A stretch of 64,000 bases of DNA from positions 58,652 to 122,651 of the forward strand of contig CAIWFH010000070.1 in assembly GCA_903911925.1 (NCBI GenBank), read 5' to 3'. Origin of the DNA: an uncultured Acidobacteriaceae bacterium (lineage in GTDB: Bacteria; Acidobacteriota; Terriglobia; Terriglobales; Acidobacteriaceae). Shown here in pieces: positions 25,612 through 38,131 of this stretch (its first letter is position 1; the number at the start of each line of letters is the position of its first letter). The notes below the pieces were generated by a model. That model was not told the origin of the DNA. It was given only the letters and a program-made list of their open reading frames with translations, and ran no database searches. The translations under genes and the position numbers were made by a program.

Positions 25612-27531
25612 CTAGGCCAGCCCAATCACCTTCAGCAAAGCGCTGATCTGGCTGAAGTCCGGCACCAGCAGCGAAGCTCCGGCGCGAATCAACCGGGTGC
25701 GCTTGGACCTATTCCATCCGAAGCGGCGCAACTCATCGCTGGCCACGCCGATGCAGAGCCCGCCGACTTTTTGCGTCTCCCTCATCTCCACCGGCCCATC
25801 GCCGAACGTGGCAAACTGGTGGCCGGCAAGATTGTTCTCGCGAACAATCCGCTCCAGCACCATCTTCTTCGCATCCGTCTTGATGTCGCCTACGGAGCCG
25901 AAGATCCGTCCCTCGAACAGATCCGCGTACCCCATGGCAGTCGCTTCCCTCACCACGTCGCCCTGGTCGGTTCCGCTGGCAAGGTAGAGCTTGATGCCTC
26001 GCTTGTGCAACTCACGCAACAACACGCCCGCATTCTTGATCTCGAAGTCGGCGGGTTGCAGTTCGCCGCTGCCCAGTTTAGACACGCGCCGATGAATCAG
26101 TCTCATCAGGTCGTCGTTGAATATCTGCTTGTAACCGTACTCGTCGAGAATCTGGCTTTGCGGAACGTAGCCGCCGGCGCGCACCAGTTCCACAAGTCCG
26201 CGCATCTGCATCAGCGTCTGAATGCCGGTGGTGCGGTCGATGAGCAGGCGAACCTTGCGCGTGACATCGGCCACAAGAGCGCCCGATGCGTCCTCGTATT
26301 CCGCGCCGATGATGGCGCGCGCCATCATCGGCTCCATCACCGTCTCCCAGCCTTCGCGCAAGGTCGAGATGGTGCCGTCATGATCGAAAATGCAATGCTC
26401 GATGGCAAGATCCTGCGGCAGTGGACCGATGTGCTCAATCTCGGTGCCCGCGATGAAGCGCGCAAGGTGCGGGGCTTCAGCCAACTCCGGCTCAAAGATG
26501 TAATCCGGCGCGGGACCCACGGCAAGAATTTCTGCAGGCGTTGCGGTGCCGGTGATCTGCAATTTTTGCACGGTGACCATAGCTGCGGTGTTGGCCAGGC
26601 GCGCGGCCACCAGTGGTTCCTGCCTGCTGCCCAACGCAGCCGCCAGCGCGGAAACAACGGTATCGCCCGCGCCCACGGTGTCAGTGTCTCCGAAAACCTG
26701 GATACCGGGGACTTCGCGCACTTCGCCGTTTTGCGCTACGACGATGCCGTGTTCTCCCCGCGTGAGGAAGACCGGCTTGCCCGTGATCTGCGAGATGCTG
26801 AGCGCCAGGCCGCGGACTTCAGTCTCTGAGAAACAAGCGTCTTCTGATTTGCCGAGATACCGCGCGGCCTCGCTCGCATTGAGTTTCAGAATCGCGCCGC
26901 GATAAAGGTGCGGCCGATGCCGCGCATCCACAATGAAATGCGTCCTGGGAAATTTCGCGATGCACAGATTGATGCGCTCAATCACTTCAGCCGGGCTCAC
27001 ACCCGCCGGAACCTGCTGGTTGAGGATCACCACATCGCTGACGGCGGCGGCCTCTTCGAGCGCGGCAATCAGCGCGTCGATCGTCTTTGCCGAAAGCGTG
27101 TTGAACGCGCCAAAGTCGATGCGGTTCTCTTCCGTTGGCCCCGAGCACGGCTTTGAATAAACCATGGTCTGCCAGTCCGGATCGACCACCATGCCGTTTT
27201 GCGTATTCACGCCGTAACTTTGCAACAGACGTAGTATCTCCGCGCCGAAAAGATCGGCGCCCACCACGCCGACGGCGCGAACGCTGCCAACGCCCAAGTC
27301 GGCCAGGTTGGCTACCACGTTGCCCGCACCGCCCAGCGAGTAGCGCTGCGTGCGCACGCGCCGCACGGGAAGGCCGGTTTCAATCGACAACTCAACCGTT
27401 TCCGTGTCGAAAAGCCAGTAAGCGTCAAGGCAGAAGTCGCCCAGGACCGCGGCTTTGACTTGCGAGAGCGGAGCAAGCGCGAGTTCGAGCCAGTCGGATT
27501 TGGTTAATGCAGCAGGCATATGCGATTCCAT
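25612..27531 (-). CDS. PfkB-type sugar kinase fused to a HAD phosphatase, probable heptose kinase-phosphatase
   Basis: A 639-aa two-domain protein. Residues about 20-340 are a PfkB/ribokinase fold (VLGDFCLDAYW, YSLGGAGNVVANLADLG, and GAGDT with catalytic D290). They resemble the N-terminal kinase domain of HldE. Residues about 375-635 are a HAD phosphatase with D383-H-D385-GT, LASGT and FGDGP, plus a helical cap inserted after motif I. Next to hldD and the adenylyltransferase, this chain could phosphorylate heptose 7-phosphate at C1 and then remove the 7-phosphate, doing the work of HldE-N and GmhB. The HAD part is not GmhB-like in sequence, so this is inference. Two start codons (27531 and 27519) are possible. 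Confidence 0.85.
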   Translation of the reverse strand: MESHMPAALTKSDWLELALAPLSQVKAAVLGDFCLDAYWLFDTETVELSIETGLPVRRVRTQRYSLGGAGNVVANLADLGVGSVRAVGVVGADLFGAEILRLLQSYGVNTQNGMVVDPDWQTMVYSKPCSGPTEENRIDFGAFNTLSAKTIDALIAALEEAAAVSDVVILNQQVPAGVSPAEVIERINLCIAKFPRTHFIVDARHRPHLYRGAILKLNASEAARYLGKSEDACFSETEVRGLALSISQITGKPVFLTRGEHGIVVAQNGEVREVPGIQVFGDTDTVGAGDTVVSALAAALGSRQEPLVAARLANTAAMVTVQKLQITGTATPAEILAVGPAPDYIFEPELAEAPHLARFIAGTEIEHIGPLPQDLAIEHCIFDHDGTISTLREGWETVMEPMMARAIIGAEYEDASGALVADVTRKVRLLIDRTTGIQTLMQMRGLVELVRAGGYVPQSQILDEYGYKQIFNDDLMRLIHRRVSKLGSGELQPADFEIKNAGVLLRELHKRGIKLYLASGTDQGDVVREATAMGYADLFEGRIFGSVGDIKTDAKKMVLERIVRENNLAGHQFATFGDGPVEMRETQKVGGLCIGVASDELRRFGWNRSKRTRLIRAGASLLVPDFSQISALLKVIGLA

Positions 27532-27654
27532 TCGATTGACGAGTCGAGAAGGCCCGCCGCGCGTGGCTTGGTTTTCCTGTGGGAAGGATGCGGCACAGAA
27601 TCGCGGCTTTCAATCGGTGTTCATCAGAATACCAGATTGCGTAACGCTCAAACG

Positions 27655-27692
27655 CCAAGCGGCCCCGCGCTGGATTGCGTGGGGCCGCTTGG
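27655..27692 (-). terminator. Hairpin between hppA and the kinase-HAD gene
   Basis: A perfect 12-bp stem (27655-27666 with 27681-27692) has a 14-base loop and lies 31 bases after the hppA stop. It probably ends hppA transcription and isolates the heptose genes. Confidence 0.6.
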
Positions 27693-27723
27693 GTCTAGGC
27701 TGTTCGCCAGTCAGGCAGTTGGA

Positions 27724-30225
<2,502 letters not shown>

Positions 30226-30429
30226 ATTTCCTCCAAAACTGATGTTTTGTTGCTAAATCTCGAACCGCCCCGGAATTACGCGACCTCTCAGTACAACGGG
30301 GAAAAGCCACCGGAAGGCTATCACCCGCATGCTACAGTGTCGAGTGATTGCAGTCACAGGCCGACACGCCTGATTCCCATGTCCGGAAATGATTGTTCTG
30401 AAACGGGTTGGAACACAAGGCTTCATTGG

Positions 30430-32073
30430 CTACTCGATGGGAATTTCGATCTTGTCGCCGGCCAGAGGAACCTGCAGGTTTTCGACCGAGGGGTCTCGAA
30501 ACTGCCCGTGCGCCAGCGGGTGCAACTTGAAAAGCACCAGCATGTTGCGCTCCGGATGGTCGAGGGCTCGAAAAGCCGCAACCTGCTCCAGCGAATACAG
30601 GCCGTGCAAATCCTCCAGCGTGCCGGGGTCGATGTCGTTCCACGTGGCAAACCAGCCCGGCTGGTAGTCGGCCAGCTTGGGCACCAATTCCTGCGTGCCG
30701 AAATCGTCGCATATGCTGGGCACATTGTTGATCAGGGTGAGTTCGTCGCCGCTGATTGAAAGCAGCAGCCGCTTGCCGTTGGGGTGCGCATCCATATAGA
30801 GCGCCAACTGCCGGGCCGCATTCACAAACGTGTACTCGGGATGCGCGGCGAAGTTCAGCGTCCATGCGCCGTTGACGGCCATGGCCAGGGTGATGGGCGC
30901 AAGAACAGCCCAGCACACTTGCCGCGATGGGTGCCACGGCAGCCTTGGATCGGAGATGAGGTGGGTGGGTACAACCAATTCCCCGGCACCCTGCGCCACG
31001 ATGAAGAAGCAGAAAACGGCGGCCACGGCAAAGTAGCGGGGTTGAGGATGGTTCTGGATCGTCATGAAGAAAACGCAGCCGGCGATGATCCAGAGTGACG
31101 CGCCAAAGACCGGATCCATCAGCAGATTTCGTCCCCACTCGGTGCCCCGCATGCCAGAGCCTGCCGCAGAAATCCACGGGCTCAACCATGTCAACAAGGC
31201 GGCAACAGCCACCACCCCCGCCAGCGGGAAAAGAACATGGTCCATCCACAGCCCGCCGTGAAACGACCACCAGAAACTTGAAAGCGGCCAATATATCTCA
31301 GGAGGCTTGGCGTACTTGTTCACAAAGAAGTAATACCTGAAGTCTGTGAGCATGCCATTGCGGGCGATCCATGCCATCCAAGCGCCGAAGGTAAGAATGA
31401 ACGCGCCGGCTGCGGTGAGCGTGCACCGGATCGCATATTTGATGTTGGGCCAGAGAGGCAATACCAGCCCCCACACCAACCCCGGCAAAAAAAAGATGGC
31501 GGTGGTCTTGGTGAGCAGCATCAGGGTAAACAGCAGCCCAACCGCTGCCGAAGCCAACATGGGGCGGCGCAGACGGTGTATCCGTACCGCAATGTTCAAT
31601 GCCGCCAGGGTCAGCGCGGTCAAAAGCGGCTCAAGAATGGCCAGGCGGCTGAAGCAGTAAAGAAACGGGCTGGTGACCATGAAGGTCAGCGCCAGCAGCG
31701 CCATCCAGCGTGGCCCCCTGCCGCGCAGCAGCAGGTAGCTCAGCAGCAGGTTGACAAAGAAGAAGGATACGGCCAGTCCGCGGGCAGCCTGCACGGTGAC
31801 GCCGGTAAAGAAGAAGAGAATCCACTCCAGAATCTGCCATACAGGAACCGCGACCGCGGGATTGAAGTCTCCCGGCCAAAACCATCTGCCCGACAGGTGG
31901 GCGCGAATGGCCCCGTTGCCATACCAGCCTTCATCGGTGTATTTGGCCCAGTCGGCCATCCATGGCGAGTGATTGGGAAAGTCAGCTCGCAAATTGAGAG
32001 CATGCAGCACCGCGAAGCCGGCGATAGCCACCAGCCAGAGGGCGTAAAGCCAGCGTTTCGAAGAGCTTGTCAA
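30430..32073 (-). CDS. Multi-pass membrane glycosyltransferase-like protein (GT-C/ArnT type)
   Basis: A 547-aa integral membrane protein with about ten to eleven hydrophobic helices. The first periplasmic loop has KYTDEGWYGNG, an acidic pair in the place where GT39/ArnT-like enzymes keep their catalytic Asp/Glu. The central segments and a C-terminal periplasmic domain of about 140 residues also fit that superfamily, which transfers sugars from polyprenyl-phosphate donors. Substrate is unknown. It stands between hppA and the divergent TonB receptor gene with no operon partner. Confidence 0.72.
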   Translation of the reverse strand: MTSSSKRWLYALWLVAIAGFAVLHALNLRADFPNHSPWMADWAKYTDEGWYGNGAIRAHLSGRWFWPGDFNPAVAVPVWQILEWILFFFTGVTVQAARGLAVSFFFVNLLLSYLLLRGRGPRWMALLALTFMVTSPFLYCFSRLAILEPLLTALTLAALNIAVRIHRLRRPMLASAAVGLLFTLMLLTKTTAIFFLPGLVWGLVLPLWPNIKYAIRCTLTAAGAFILTFGAWMAWIARNGMLTDFRYYFFVNKYAKPPEIYWPLSSFWWSFHGGLWMDHVLFPLAGVVAVAALLTWLSPWISAAGSGMRGTEWGRNLLMDPVFGASLWIIAGCVFFMTIQNHPQPRYFAVAAVFCFFIVAQGAGELVVPTHLISDPRLPWHPSRQVCWAVLAPITLAMAVNGAWTLNFAAHPEYTFVNAARQLALYMDAHPNGKRLLLSISGDELTLINNVPSICDDFGTQELVPKLADYQPGWFATWNDIDPGTLEDLHGLYSLEQVAAFRALDHPERNMLVLFKLHPLAHGQFRDPSVENLQVPLAGDKIEIPIE

Positions 32074-32366
32074 TAGCTGTAACCTCGCGGTAACTCAGTT
32101 CATGATTGAAGGCAATTCCACGCGCTTCTCTCGCATGCCGGGGAGGAACGATGGAAATGCATGAAGGAACGCCTGGGAGGAGTTGATTCCAGTATATAGC
32201 GGCTCCGTCATGCGGCCTGCAGCATCCATGCAGATTTCGGTGAGCAAGAGGCTTGCGGGGTTTTCGTAAATAGCAGGTTGCGGAGTCTGAATCGCGACAA
32301 ACCGTAAACTCCGGCCGTGTACGATGCGTCAGACAAAGTACAGGCGCGCGATATCAGGGAGTTTGG

Positions 32367-35300
32367 ATGCGGCGAGAAGCCATGCGGTGGGCAGTTGCGG
32401 TGGGATTTGTTGCGGCCTGCGCCGTGACGTACGGCACCGAGACCCCCGCGGCGCCGCAAAACCCGCCAACTGCCGCCTCAAGCACACCATCCGCAACCTC
32501 AGCGCAGCCGGCTCAAGCGGCAACCGGCGGCAAGCTGCACGGCGTGGTCAAGAGCGGCAACACGCCTTTGCCCGGCGTCACCGTGACCGCGCAGAACACG
32601 CTCACCGGCAAGCGCTACCAAACCACGACGGATATCACCGGCGCATGGTCCCTGACTATTCCGGATAACGGCCGCTACGTGGTACGCACCCAGTTTGCAG
32701 CCTTTGCGCAGGGCTCGGCTGAGGCGCTGCTGAACGCCGCCAGCCACGACCAGTCCGTCAATCTCGACTTGATGCTGGCCTCGCGGGCGGCAGTCGTAGC
32801 CCGGCAAGAGGATCGGCAGGAACAGGGTGTGCCAACGGCCGAGGCCCTGCAAGCCATTCAGCGGCTGGCCTCCAGCGGAGCGCAAAGCCTGAGCCTGATG
32901 GGCGCGCTCACCGGCGACACCGAAACCCAAAATGGCGGCGGAGTGAGCGGCGCGGCCCTGCCCTCCATTGCCGGCAACTCCGACTTCGCCGGAGATTCAC
33001 TCGCCATCAGCGGCCAGGCGGGCCAGGTAAGCCCAATGGCGGGTATGGACATGGACCGCATCCGGGATGCGATTGAAACCATGCGCTCGCAGACAGGCTC
33101 GCCAGGCGCGCAGGGCGGCGGCCTCTTTGGGGGTGGCGGCCTGGGCGGAATGGGCGGCGGCTTTGGCGGACCGGGTGGGGGCTTTGGCGGAGGCGGATTC
33201 GGTGGTGACGGGTTCGGCGGTGGCGGCCGCGGCAACTTTCGGGGCTTCAACCCCGGCCAGCCGCATGGCGCCATCTTCTGGACCGGCAGCAACTCGGCGC
33301 TCAACGCCGAACCATTCGCGCTGAACGGGCAAAGCCAGGAACAGCCGGCCAACGGGACGAACCGTTTCGGAATCACCTTTATGAGCGCGCCCTACCTGCC
33401 GCACTTCACCAAGCCCAGCGGCAGGGACGGGTTCTTCGTGACCATCTCCGGCTCACGCAATTCAAACCCTCTCGACGAGTACGCCACGGTGCCCACCGAT
33501 GCAGAGCGCGGGGGCGATTTTACGGGCCAACCCACCATTTACGATCCGGCAAACGACACCAGGTGCAGTCAATTCGGCGCCACGCCCGGCGAGCCCTTTC
33601 CGAACAATGTGATTCCATCGGGATGCATTGCGCCTCCGGCAACCAAGCTGCTTCTTGGATCGCAGAGCGTTCAGCCGTTCTTCCCCGAGCCGAACCTGAC
33701 CGGAAGCGCGGCGACCAACGGCTACAACTATCACCTGCTCACCACCGAGCAGACCAACACTTCCCAGGTAGGCATTCGCTATATGCGCGCCCTTGGAAAA
33801 AATGCCTCATTGCTCGGAGGACGCGGTGGCGGACGCCGGTCGCAAACCAGTCAAAGCCTGCGGCAGAGCCTCAACTTCAACTACAACTGGAGCCATAACG
33901 CGCAGGACGATGTAAACCTCTTCCCGCAGCTGGGCGGCAACGGCTCCACGGATGGGCAATCGGCACAGGCCGGCTACACGCTGGGCTACAAGAAGGTGAC
34001 AAGCATCTTCAACGCCAACTGGAACCTCAGCAAGACCCAGACGTTGAATTACTTCACCAACCGGACCGACGTGGCCACTGATGTTGGAATCCTGGGACCA
34101 AACGGCGCGCTGAACTCTGACCCGCTCAACTACGGCCTGCCCGACATCACCCTGAGCCAGTTTGCCTCGCTCAGCCAGCAGCAGCCCAGTCTCTCGGTTT
34201 CGCAGACATTCTCTCTCTCTGAGACCCTGAGCTGGATTCACGGCAAGCACAACCTGCGCTTCGGCGGCGATTTCCGCCGCGTGCATCGCGATTTTCTCGG
34301 CGGTTCCAATTCCACCGGGAGTTTCACCTTCAGCGGCAAGTTCACGCAAAACAACGGCGACTCCAGCACTGGCTCGGCGCTGGCCGATTTCCTGCTCGGC
34401 CTTCCGCAGGGGACCTCAATCGACGTGGCAGCCGGGAAGAGTTATCTGCGCGAGGACGTGACCGACCTGTTTGCGCTGGACGACTGGCGGGTGCGGTCGA
34501 ACCTTACCTTGAACTACGGAATTCGCTATGAGTTCTTTGCGCCGTTCACTGAGAAGTACGGCCACCTTGCGTTCGTGGATACAAACCCCATCGCTTCCGG
34601 GCAAGCCGACGCCTTCAGCAGCCTCAATGAAACCCAGGCGGGCCAGACCGGAGTCTCCAGCGGCTCGCTGCCCAACTCGCTGGTCTTTCCTTTCCGCCTG
34701 GGCCTGGCGCCGCGTGTGAGCTTTGCCCTCCGCTTGCCCAAACAAACCGTGCTGCGCGGCGGCTTCGGCATGAACTACACCAACACCCAGTACGCCACCT
34801 TTGCCACCGCCATGGCACACCAACCCATGGCCAAGCCCGGCGATCTCGATTTTGTGAACGAGCAGAACAACGTTTCGTCCACCCCCGGAGCGTACACGCT
34901 GGTCAACGGATTCCCATCGCCGGCCACCACCGGCAGCTATTCCGTTGACCCGCACTGCAAGCTGCCCTACGTCGAGGTCTGGAATCTCGATATACAAAAG
35001 ACGCTGCCCTGGGGCGTGGTGTTGAACGTCGGCTACAACGGATCGAAGGGCAATCATCTCAACGTTACCAGCGCGCCGCGGGTTGCCGAGGGCAGCACTG
35101 GCACGAACCCGAACAACGTGCCTTTCAGCTACGAGCAGTCGGCGGCCTTCTCCAAGTTCAACGCCGGGACTCTGCGGCTGAACAAGCGCCTCAGCAATGG
35201 CTTGGCCCTGGGCGCGAATTACCTGTATTCGCATTCCATTGACAACGCCGGCTCGGTGGGCGGCACTTCAACCGTTGTGGCGCAGGACTGGCGGCATCTC

Positions 35301-35885
35301 GAACGCGAAGAAGGCAACTCCAGCTTCGATGTGCGCCACAAGGTCAGCGGGACATATCTTTACGAGCTGCCTTTTGGCCAGGACAAACGCTGGCTGACGG
35401 CCGGAACCGCTTCGCACATCTTCGAGGGATTTTCAATCTCGGGTACCTTTACTTTTGCCACCGGCCTGCCGCTCACGCCCGGCTATTCGGTTGCCGTTTC
35501 CGATGTGGCCCACGGCGCCGCCGGCACGCTGCGGCCAAACATCGTACCGGGCATTTCGCCAACTGCGGGCGGCGCCACATTGAAGAAATGGTTCAACCCG
35601 TCCGCCTACGCGCAACCCGCCGCGGACGCATACGGCAATGCGTTTGGCAATGTATCGCGCAATTCAATCGCCGGGCCGGGAACGGTCGAGAACAACATGT
35701 CGCTTTCGAAAACCCTGCAACTGCGCGAGACCCGCAGCATGGAGTTTCGCGCCACGGCAAGCAACGTCTTCAACACGGTGCAGTACACCGGGATAGATAC
35801 GAAGCTCGACACCGCCAACGCCGGACAAGTTACCTCGGCGGGGTCAATGAGGGCATTCAACTTTACGGCGCGGTTCAGGTTTTAG
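32367..35885 (+). CDS. TonB-dependent receptor, Oar-like, with glycine-rich insert
   Basis: A 1172-aa outer-membrane protein. ATG 32367 follows a CAGGGA site and begins a signal sequence (MRWAVAVGFVAACAVTYG). Residues about 54-140 are a carboxypeptidase-regulatory-like domain (LHGVVKSGNTPLPGVTVTAQ). Residues about 248-291 are almost pure Gly/Phe repeats of the GGGFGG kind, an unusual flexible insert before the plug. The barrel runs from about residue 340 (FVTISGSRNSNP) to a terminal Phe (FTARFRF), with FSLSETLSWIHGKHNLRFGG and NVFNTVQYTG segments typical of the family. The VWFA-related gene follows 86 bp downstream. Substrate unknown. Confidence 0.93.
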   Translation: MRREAMRWAVAVGFVAACAVTYGTETPAAPQNPPTAASSTPSATSAQPAQAATGGKLHGVVKSGNTPLPGVTVTAQNTLTGKRYQTTTDITGAWSLTIPDNGRYVVRTQFAAFAQGSAEALLNAASHDQSVNLDLMLASRAAVVARQEDRQEQGVPTAEALQAIQRLASSGAQSLSLMGALTGDTETQNGGGVSGAALPSIAGNSDFAGDSLAISGQAGQVSPMAGMDMDRIRDAIETMRSQTGSPGAQGGGLFGGGGLGGMGGGFGGPGGGFGGGGFGGDGFGGGGRGNFRGFNPGQPHGAIFWTGSNSALNAEPFALNGQSQEQPANGTNRFGITFMSAPYLPHFTKPSGRDGFFVTISGSRNSNPLDEYATVPTDAERGGDFTGQPTIYDPANDTRCSQFGATPGEPFPNNVIPSGCIAPPATKLLLGSQSVQPFFPEPNLTGSAATNGYNYHLLTTEQTNTSQVGIRYMRALGKNASLLGGRGGGRRSQTSQSLRQSLNFNYNWSHNAQDDVNLFPQLGGNGSTDGQSAQAGYTLGYKKVTSIFNANWNLSKTQTLNYFTNRTDVATDVGILGPNGALNSDPLNYGLPDITLSQFASLSQQQPSLSVSQTFSLSETLSWIHGKHNLRFGGDFRRVHRDFLGGSNSTGSFTFSGKFTQNNGDSSTGSALADFLLGLPQGTSIDVAAGKSYLREDVTDLFALDDWRVRSNLTLNYGIRYEFFAPFTEKYGHLAFVDTNPIASGQADAFSSLNETQAGQTGVSSGSLPNSLVFPFRLGLAPRVSFALRLPKQTVLRGGFGMNYTNTQYATFATAMAHQPMAKPGDLDFVNEQNNVSSTPGAYTLVNGFPSPATTGSYSVDPHCKLPYVEVWNLDIQKTLPWGVVLNVGYNGSKGNHLNVTSAPRVAEGSTGTNPNNVPFSYEQSAAFSKFNAGTLRLNKRLSNGLALGANYLYSHSIDNAGSVGGTSTVVAQDWRHLEREEGNSSFDVRHKVSGTYLYELPFGQDKRWLTAGTASHIFEGFSISGTFTFATGLPLTPGYSVAVSDVAHGAAGTLRPNIVPGISPTAGGATLKKWFNPSAYAQPAADAYGNAFGNVSRNSIAGPGTVENNMSLSKTLQLRETRSMEFRATASNVFNTVQYTGIDTKLDTANAGQVTSAGSMRAFNFTARFRF

Positions 35886-35915
35886 GGAATAAGAGATTTG
35901 GAAGCTCTGTGGTAT

Positions 35916-35941
35916 CCCAGGTCTCAAACGCGAGACCTGGG
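35916..35941. repeat. Palindromic repeat, CCCAGGTCTC type
   Basis: Perfect 10-bp arms (35916-35925 and 35932-35941) surround a 6-base loop, placed between the TonB receptor stop and the VWFA gene start. It is the same family as 43315-43340 and the partial copy at 16888-16910. Confidence 0.75.
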
Positions 35942-35971
35942 GCACCCTGGCTTAGAGTTGGAAGGAAATTG

Positions 35972-38131
35972 ATGACGGGCTGGGCAAAAAAGATCGGAGC
36001 AGTGCTCGCCGCGCTCTCGCTGGCCCAGCCCGCGTTGCCGCAAGGCTCTGGCCAAACACCGGCAACGCAGGTCTCCAATACGCCGCAAGGCGGCTTTGTA
36101 CTGAAGATGCCTGGCGAACTCGTACTCACCAATGTTGTGGCGCGCGACTCCAAGACCGGCGAACTGGTGCTGGGCCTCAAGCAATCCGACTTCACCGTCT
36201 ACGAAAACGGCAAGCAGCAGCAGATCGCCACCTTCGACTTTGAGAGCGTGGACAAGGCCACTCCGCTGAACGAAGCCACGGTGAGCGGGCTGGCCGCAGG
36301 AGCCACCGGCAACAAGGCGGTGGTTGTGGCCAGGCCTGAAGACCTGCGCAATCACCGGCTCATCGTCATGTTCTTTGACCTCACCTCCATGCAGCCCGAG
36401 GACCTTGACCGTTGCGTACTGGCGGCCCGCGACTTCATCAAAACAAAGATGCAGCCCGCCGACCTGGTGGCGCTGGTTTCGCTGGGCGACACCCTCAAAG
36501 TCGACCAGGACTTTACCGCCGACAAGGACGCGCTTGCGCGCGAGGTGGGCGCCTACAACGGCACCGAGGGCCAGGGCTTTGCTCCGGGCGCAACCGCCAA
36601 CTCAAACCAGGAAGAAGACACCACCGGCTACACGCCCGACGAGAGCGAATACAACGACCTCAACACCGACCGCGAATTGTTTGCCCTGCGCGCGGTGGCC
36701 AAGTCGCTTGAGAAGATCAATGAGAAGAAGTCGCTGCTCTATTTCTCCGGCGGCATCTCGCGCGACGGCATCGAGAACCAGGCTTCCTTGAGATCGGCCA
36801 TCAACGCGGCGGTGCGCGCCAACCTCGCCATTTACAGCGTTGACACGCGCGGCCTGCAAGCCATCTCGCCGCTGGGCGACGCATCGACGGGGAGCCTGCG
36901 CGGAACTGGAGCGTTTAATGGCGGCGCGCTGACGAACAACATGAATTCGAACTTCGCATCGCAAGAAGTGATGGCCACGCTCTCGAGCGACACCGGCGGC
37001 AAGGCGTTTTTTGACTCCAACGATTTTGCTCCTGCATTTGAGCGCGTGCAGCGCGACACGTCGGCCTACTACGCGGTCGGCTTCCACTCTACCAACCCCG
37101 CCCGCGATGGCAAGTATCGCAAGTTGAGCTTCAAGGTGAACCGCCCCGGAGTGAAGCTGGAATACCGCCCGGGCTACTACGCCCCCGCGGACTTCAAGCA
37201 CTCGGGCCGCGAAGATCGCGAACAGGAACTCGATGAGCAGTTGGCCAGCGACATGCCGGCCACCGACATGGCCCTCTATCTCGACGCCATGTACTTCCGC
37301 ATTGACGACAATCGCTTCTTCGTCCCCGTTTCGCTCATCGTCCCCGGCTCGCAGATTCCCTTTGTGAAAGGTGGGGACAAGGACAAGGCCACGCTGGATA
37401 TCATCGGCTCGGTCATCGACGAAGGAAAGCGGCCCATCGGCCACGCGCGCGAAACGGTGAAGCTGAACCTCGACCCCAGCCTGCAGGCGCAGCAGAAAAG
37501 CATTGAGTACACAACCAGCTTCAACCTGCCGCCGGGCAAGTACACGCTCAAATTCGTCGTCCGCGAAAACCAGACCGGCCGCATGGGCTCATTCGAGGCG
37601 GAGATCACGCTGCCTGAGATGAAGAAAGCGCCGCTCAAAATCAGTTCCATAGTGCTGGCTTCGCTGCGCCAGCCCAGCAAGCAGCAGAACCCCCTGGTCC
37701 GCGGCGGCCAGGAGTACGTGCCCAACATCAGCCACGTCTTCCGACAGGATCAGCACCTGTACCTGCTCTATGAAATCTACGGCCCGGCGCGGCAAAAGCC
37801 CGCGGCCGACGCGCCCAAGGGGACCAAGGCTACCATCAACCTGCTCAGCAGCCTCGAACTGATGCAGGGATCCACGAAAGTCTATGAAACGCCCCTGGTC
37901 GGCGCCACGGCCATCAATGTAGAGGGCCGCGACGCAGTGGCCATCGAGTTGGATGTGCCCCTGGCCGGACTCAAGCCGGGCCAGTATCTTTGCCAGTTGA
38001 ACGTGATTGATGACGCGGGCGGCAGCTTCGCGTTTCCGCGCTTCGCCGTGCTGGTGCGCGAGCCGGCAACACAGCCGGCGGCAGTTCCCGCGGCTCAGTC
38101 TTCGGCAGGCGAAGCCTCAGCGGTTCCATAA
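35972..38131 (+). CDS. Secreted VWFA-related (acidobacterial type) protein
   Basis: A 719-aa exported protein of the family annotated as VWFA-related Acidobacterial domain. The frame is open into the receptor gene, but ATG 35972 has GAAGGAA upstream and starts a signal peptide (KKIGAVLAALSLAQPALPQ). Residues about 45-75 hold VARDSKTGELVLGLKQSDFT, the family opening. The VWA fold includes VMFFDLTSMQPED at residues about 133-145, a degenerate metal site, and the strand YFSGGISRDG, then YYAVGFHST and LEYRPGYYAP. The C-terminal 250 residues are beta-rich Ig-like. The gene follows a TonB receptor, a recurrent pairing in this phylum. Function is unknown; surface adhesion or complex assembly is plausible. 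Confidence 0.88.
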   Translation: MTGWAKKIGAVLAALSLAQPALPQGSGQTPATQVSNTPQGGFVLKMPGELVLTNVVARDSKTGELVLGLKQSDFTVYENGKQQQIATFDFESVDKATPLNEATVSGLAAGATGNKAVVVARPEDLRNHRLIVMFFDLTSMQPEDLDRCVLAARDFIKTKMQPADLVALVSLGDTLKVDQDFTADKDALAREVGAYNGTEGQGFAPGATANSNQEEDTTGYTPDESEYNDLNTDRELFALRAVAKSLEKINEKKSLLYFSGGISRDGIENQASLRSAINAAVRANLAIYSVDTRGLQAISPLGDASTGSLRGTGAFNGGALTNNMNSNFASQEVMATLSSDTGGKAFFDSNDFAPAFERVQRDTSAYYAVGFHSTNPARDGKYRKLSFKVNRPGVKLEYRPGYYAPADFKHSGREDREQELDEQLASDMPATDMALYLDAMYFRIDDNRFFVPVSLIVPGSQIPFVKGGDKDKATLDIIGSVIDEGKRPIGHARETVKLNLDPSLQAQQKSIEYTTSFNLPPGKYTLKFVVRENQTGRMGSFEAEITLPEMKKAPLKISSIVLASLRQPSKQQNPLVRGGQEYVPNISHVFRQDQHLYLLYEIYGPARQKPAADAPKGTKATINLLSSLELMQGSTKVYETPLVGATAINVEGRDAVAIELDVPLAGLKPGQYLCQLNVIDDAGGSFAFPRFAVLVREPATQPAAVPAAQSSAGEASAVP

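Noticed and set aside
25561..26829. 422-codon plus-strand frame over the kinase-HAD gene
   Set aside because: A shadow of the minus-strand gene, which has both catalytic motifs.
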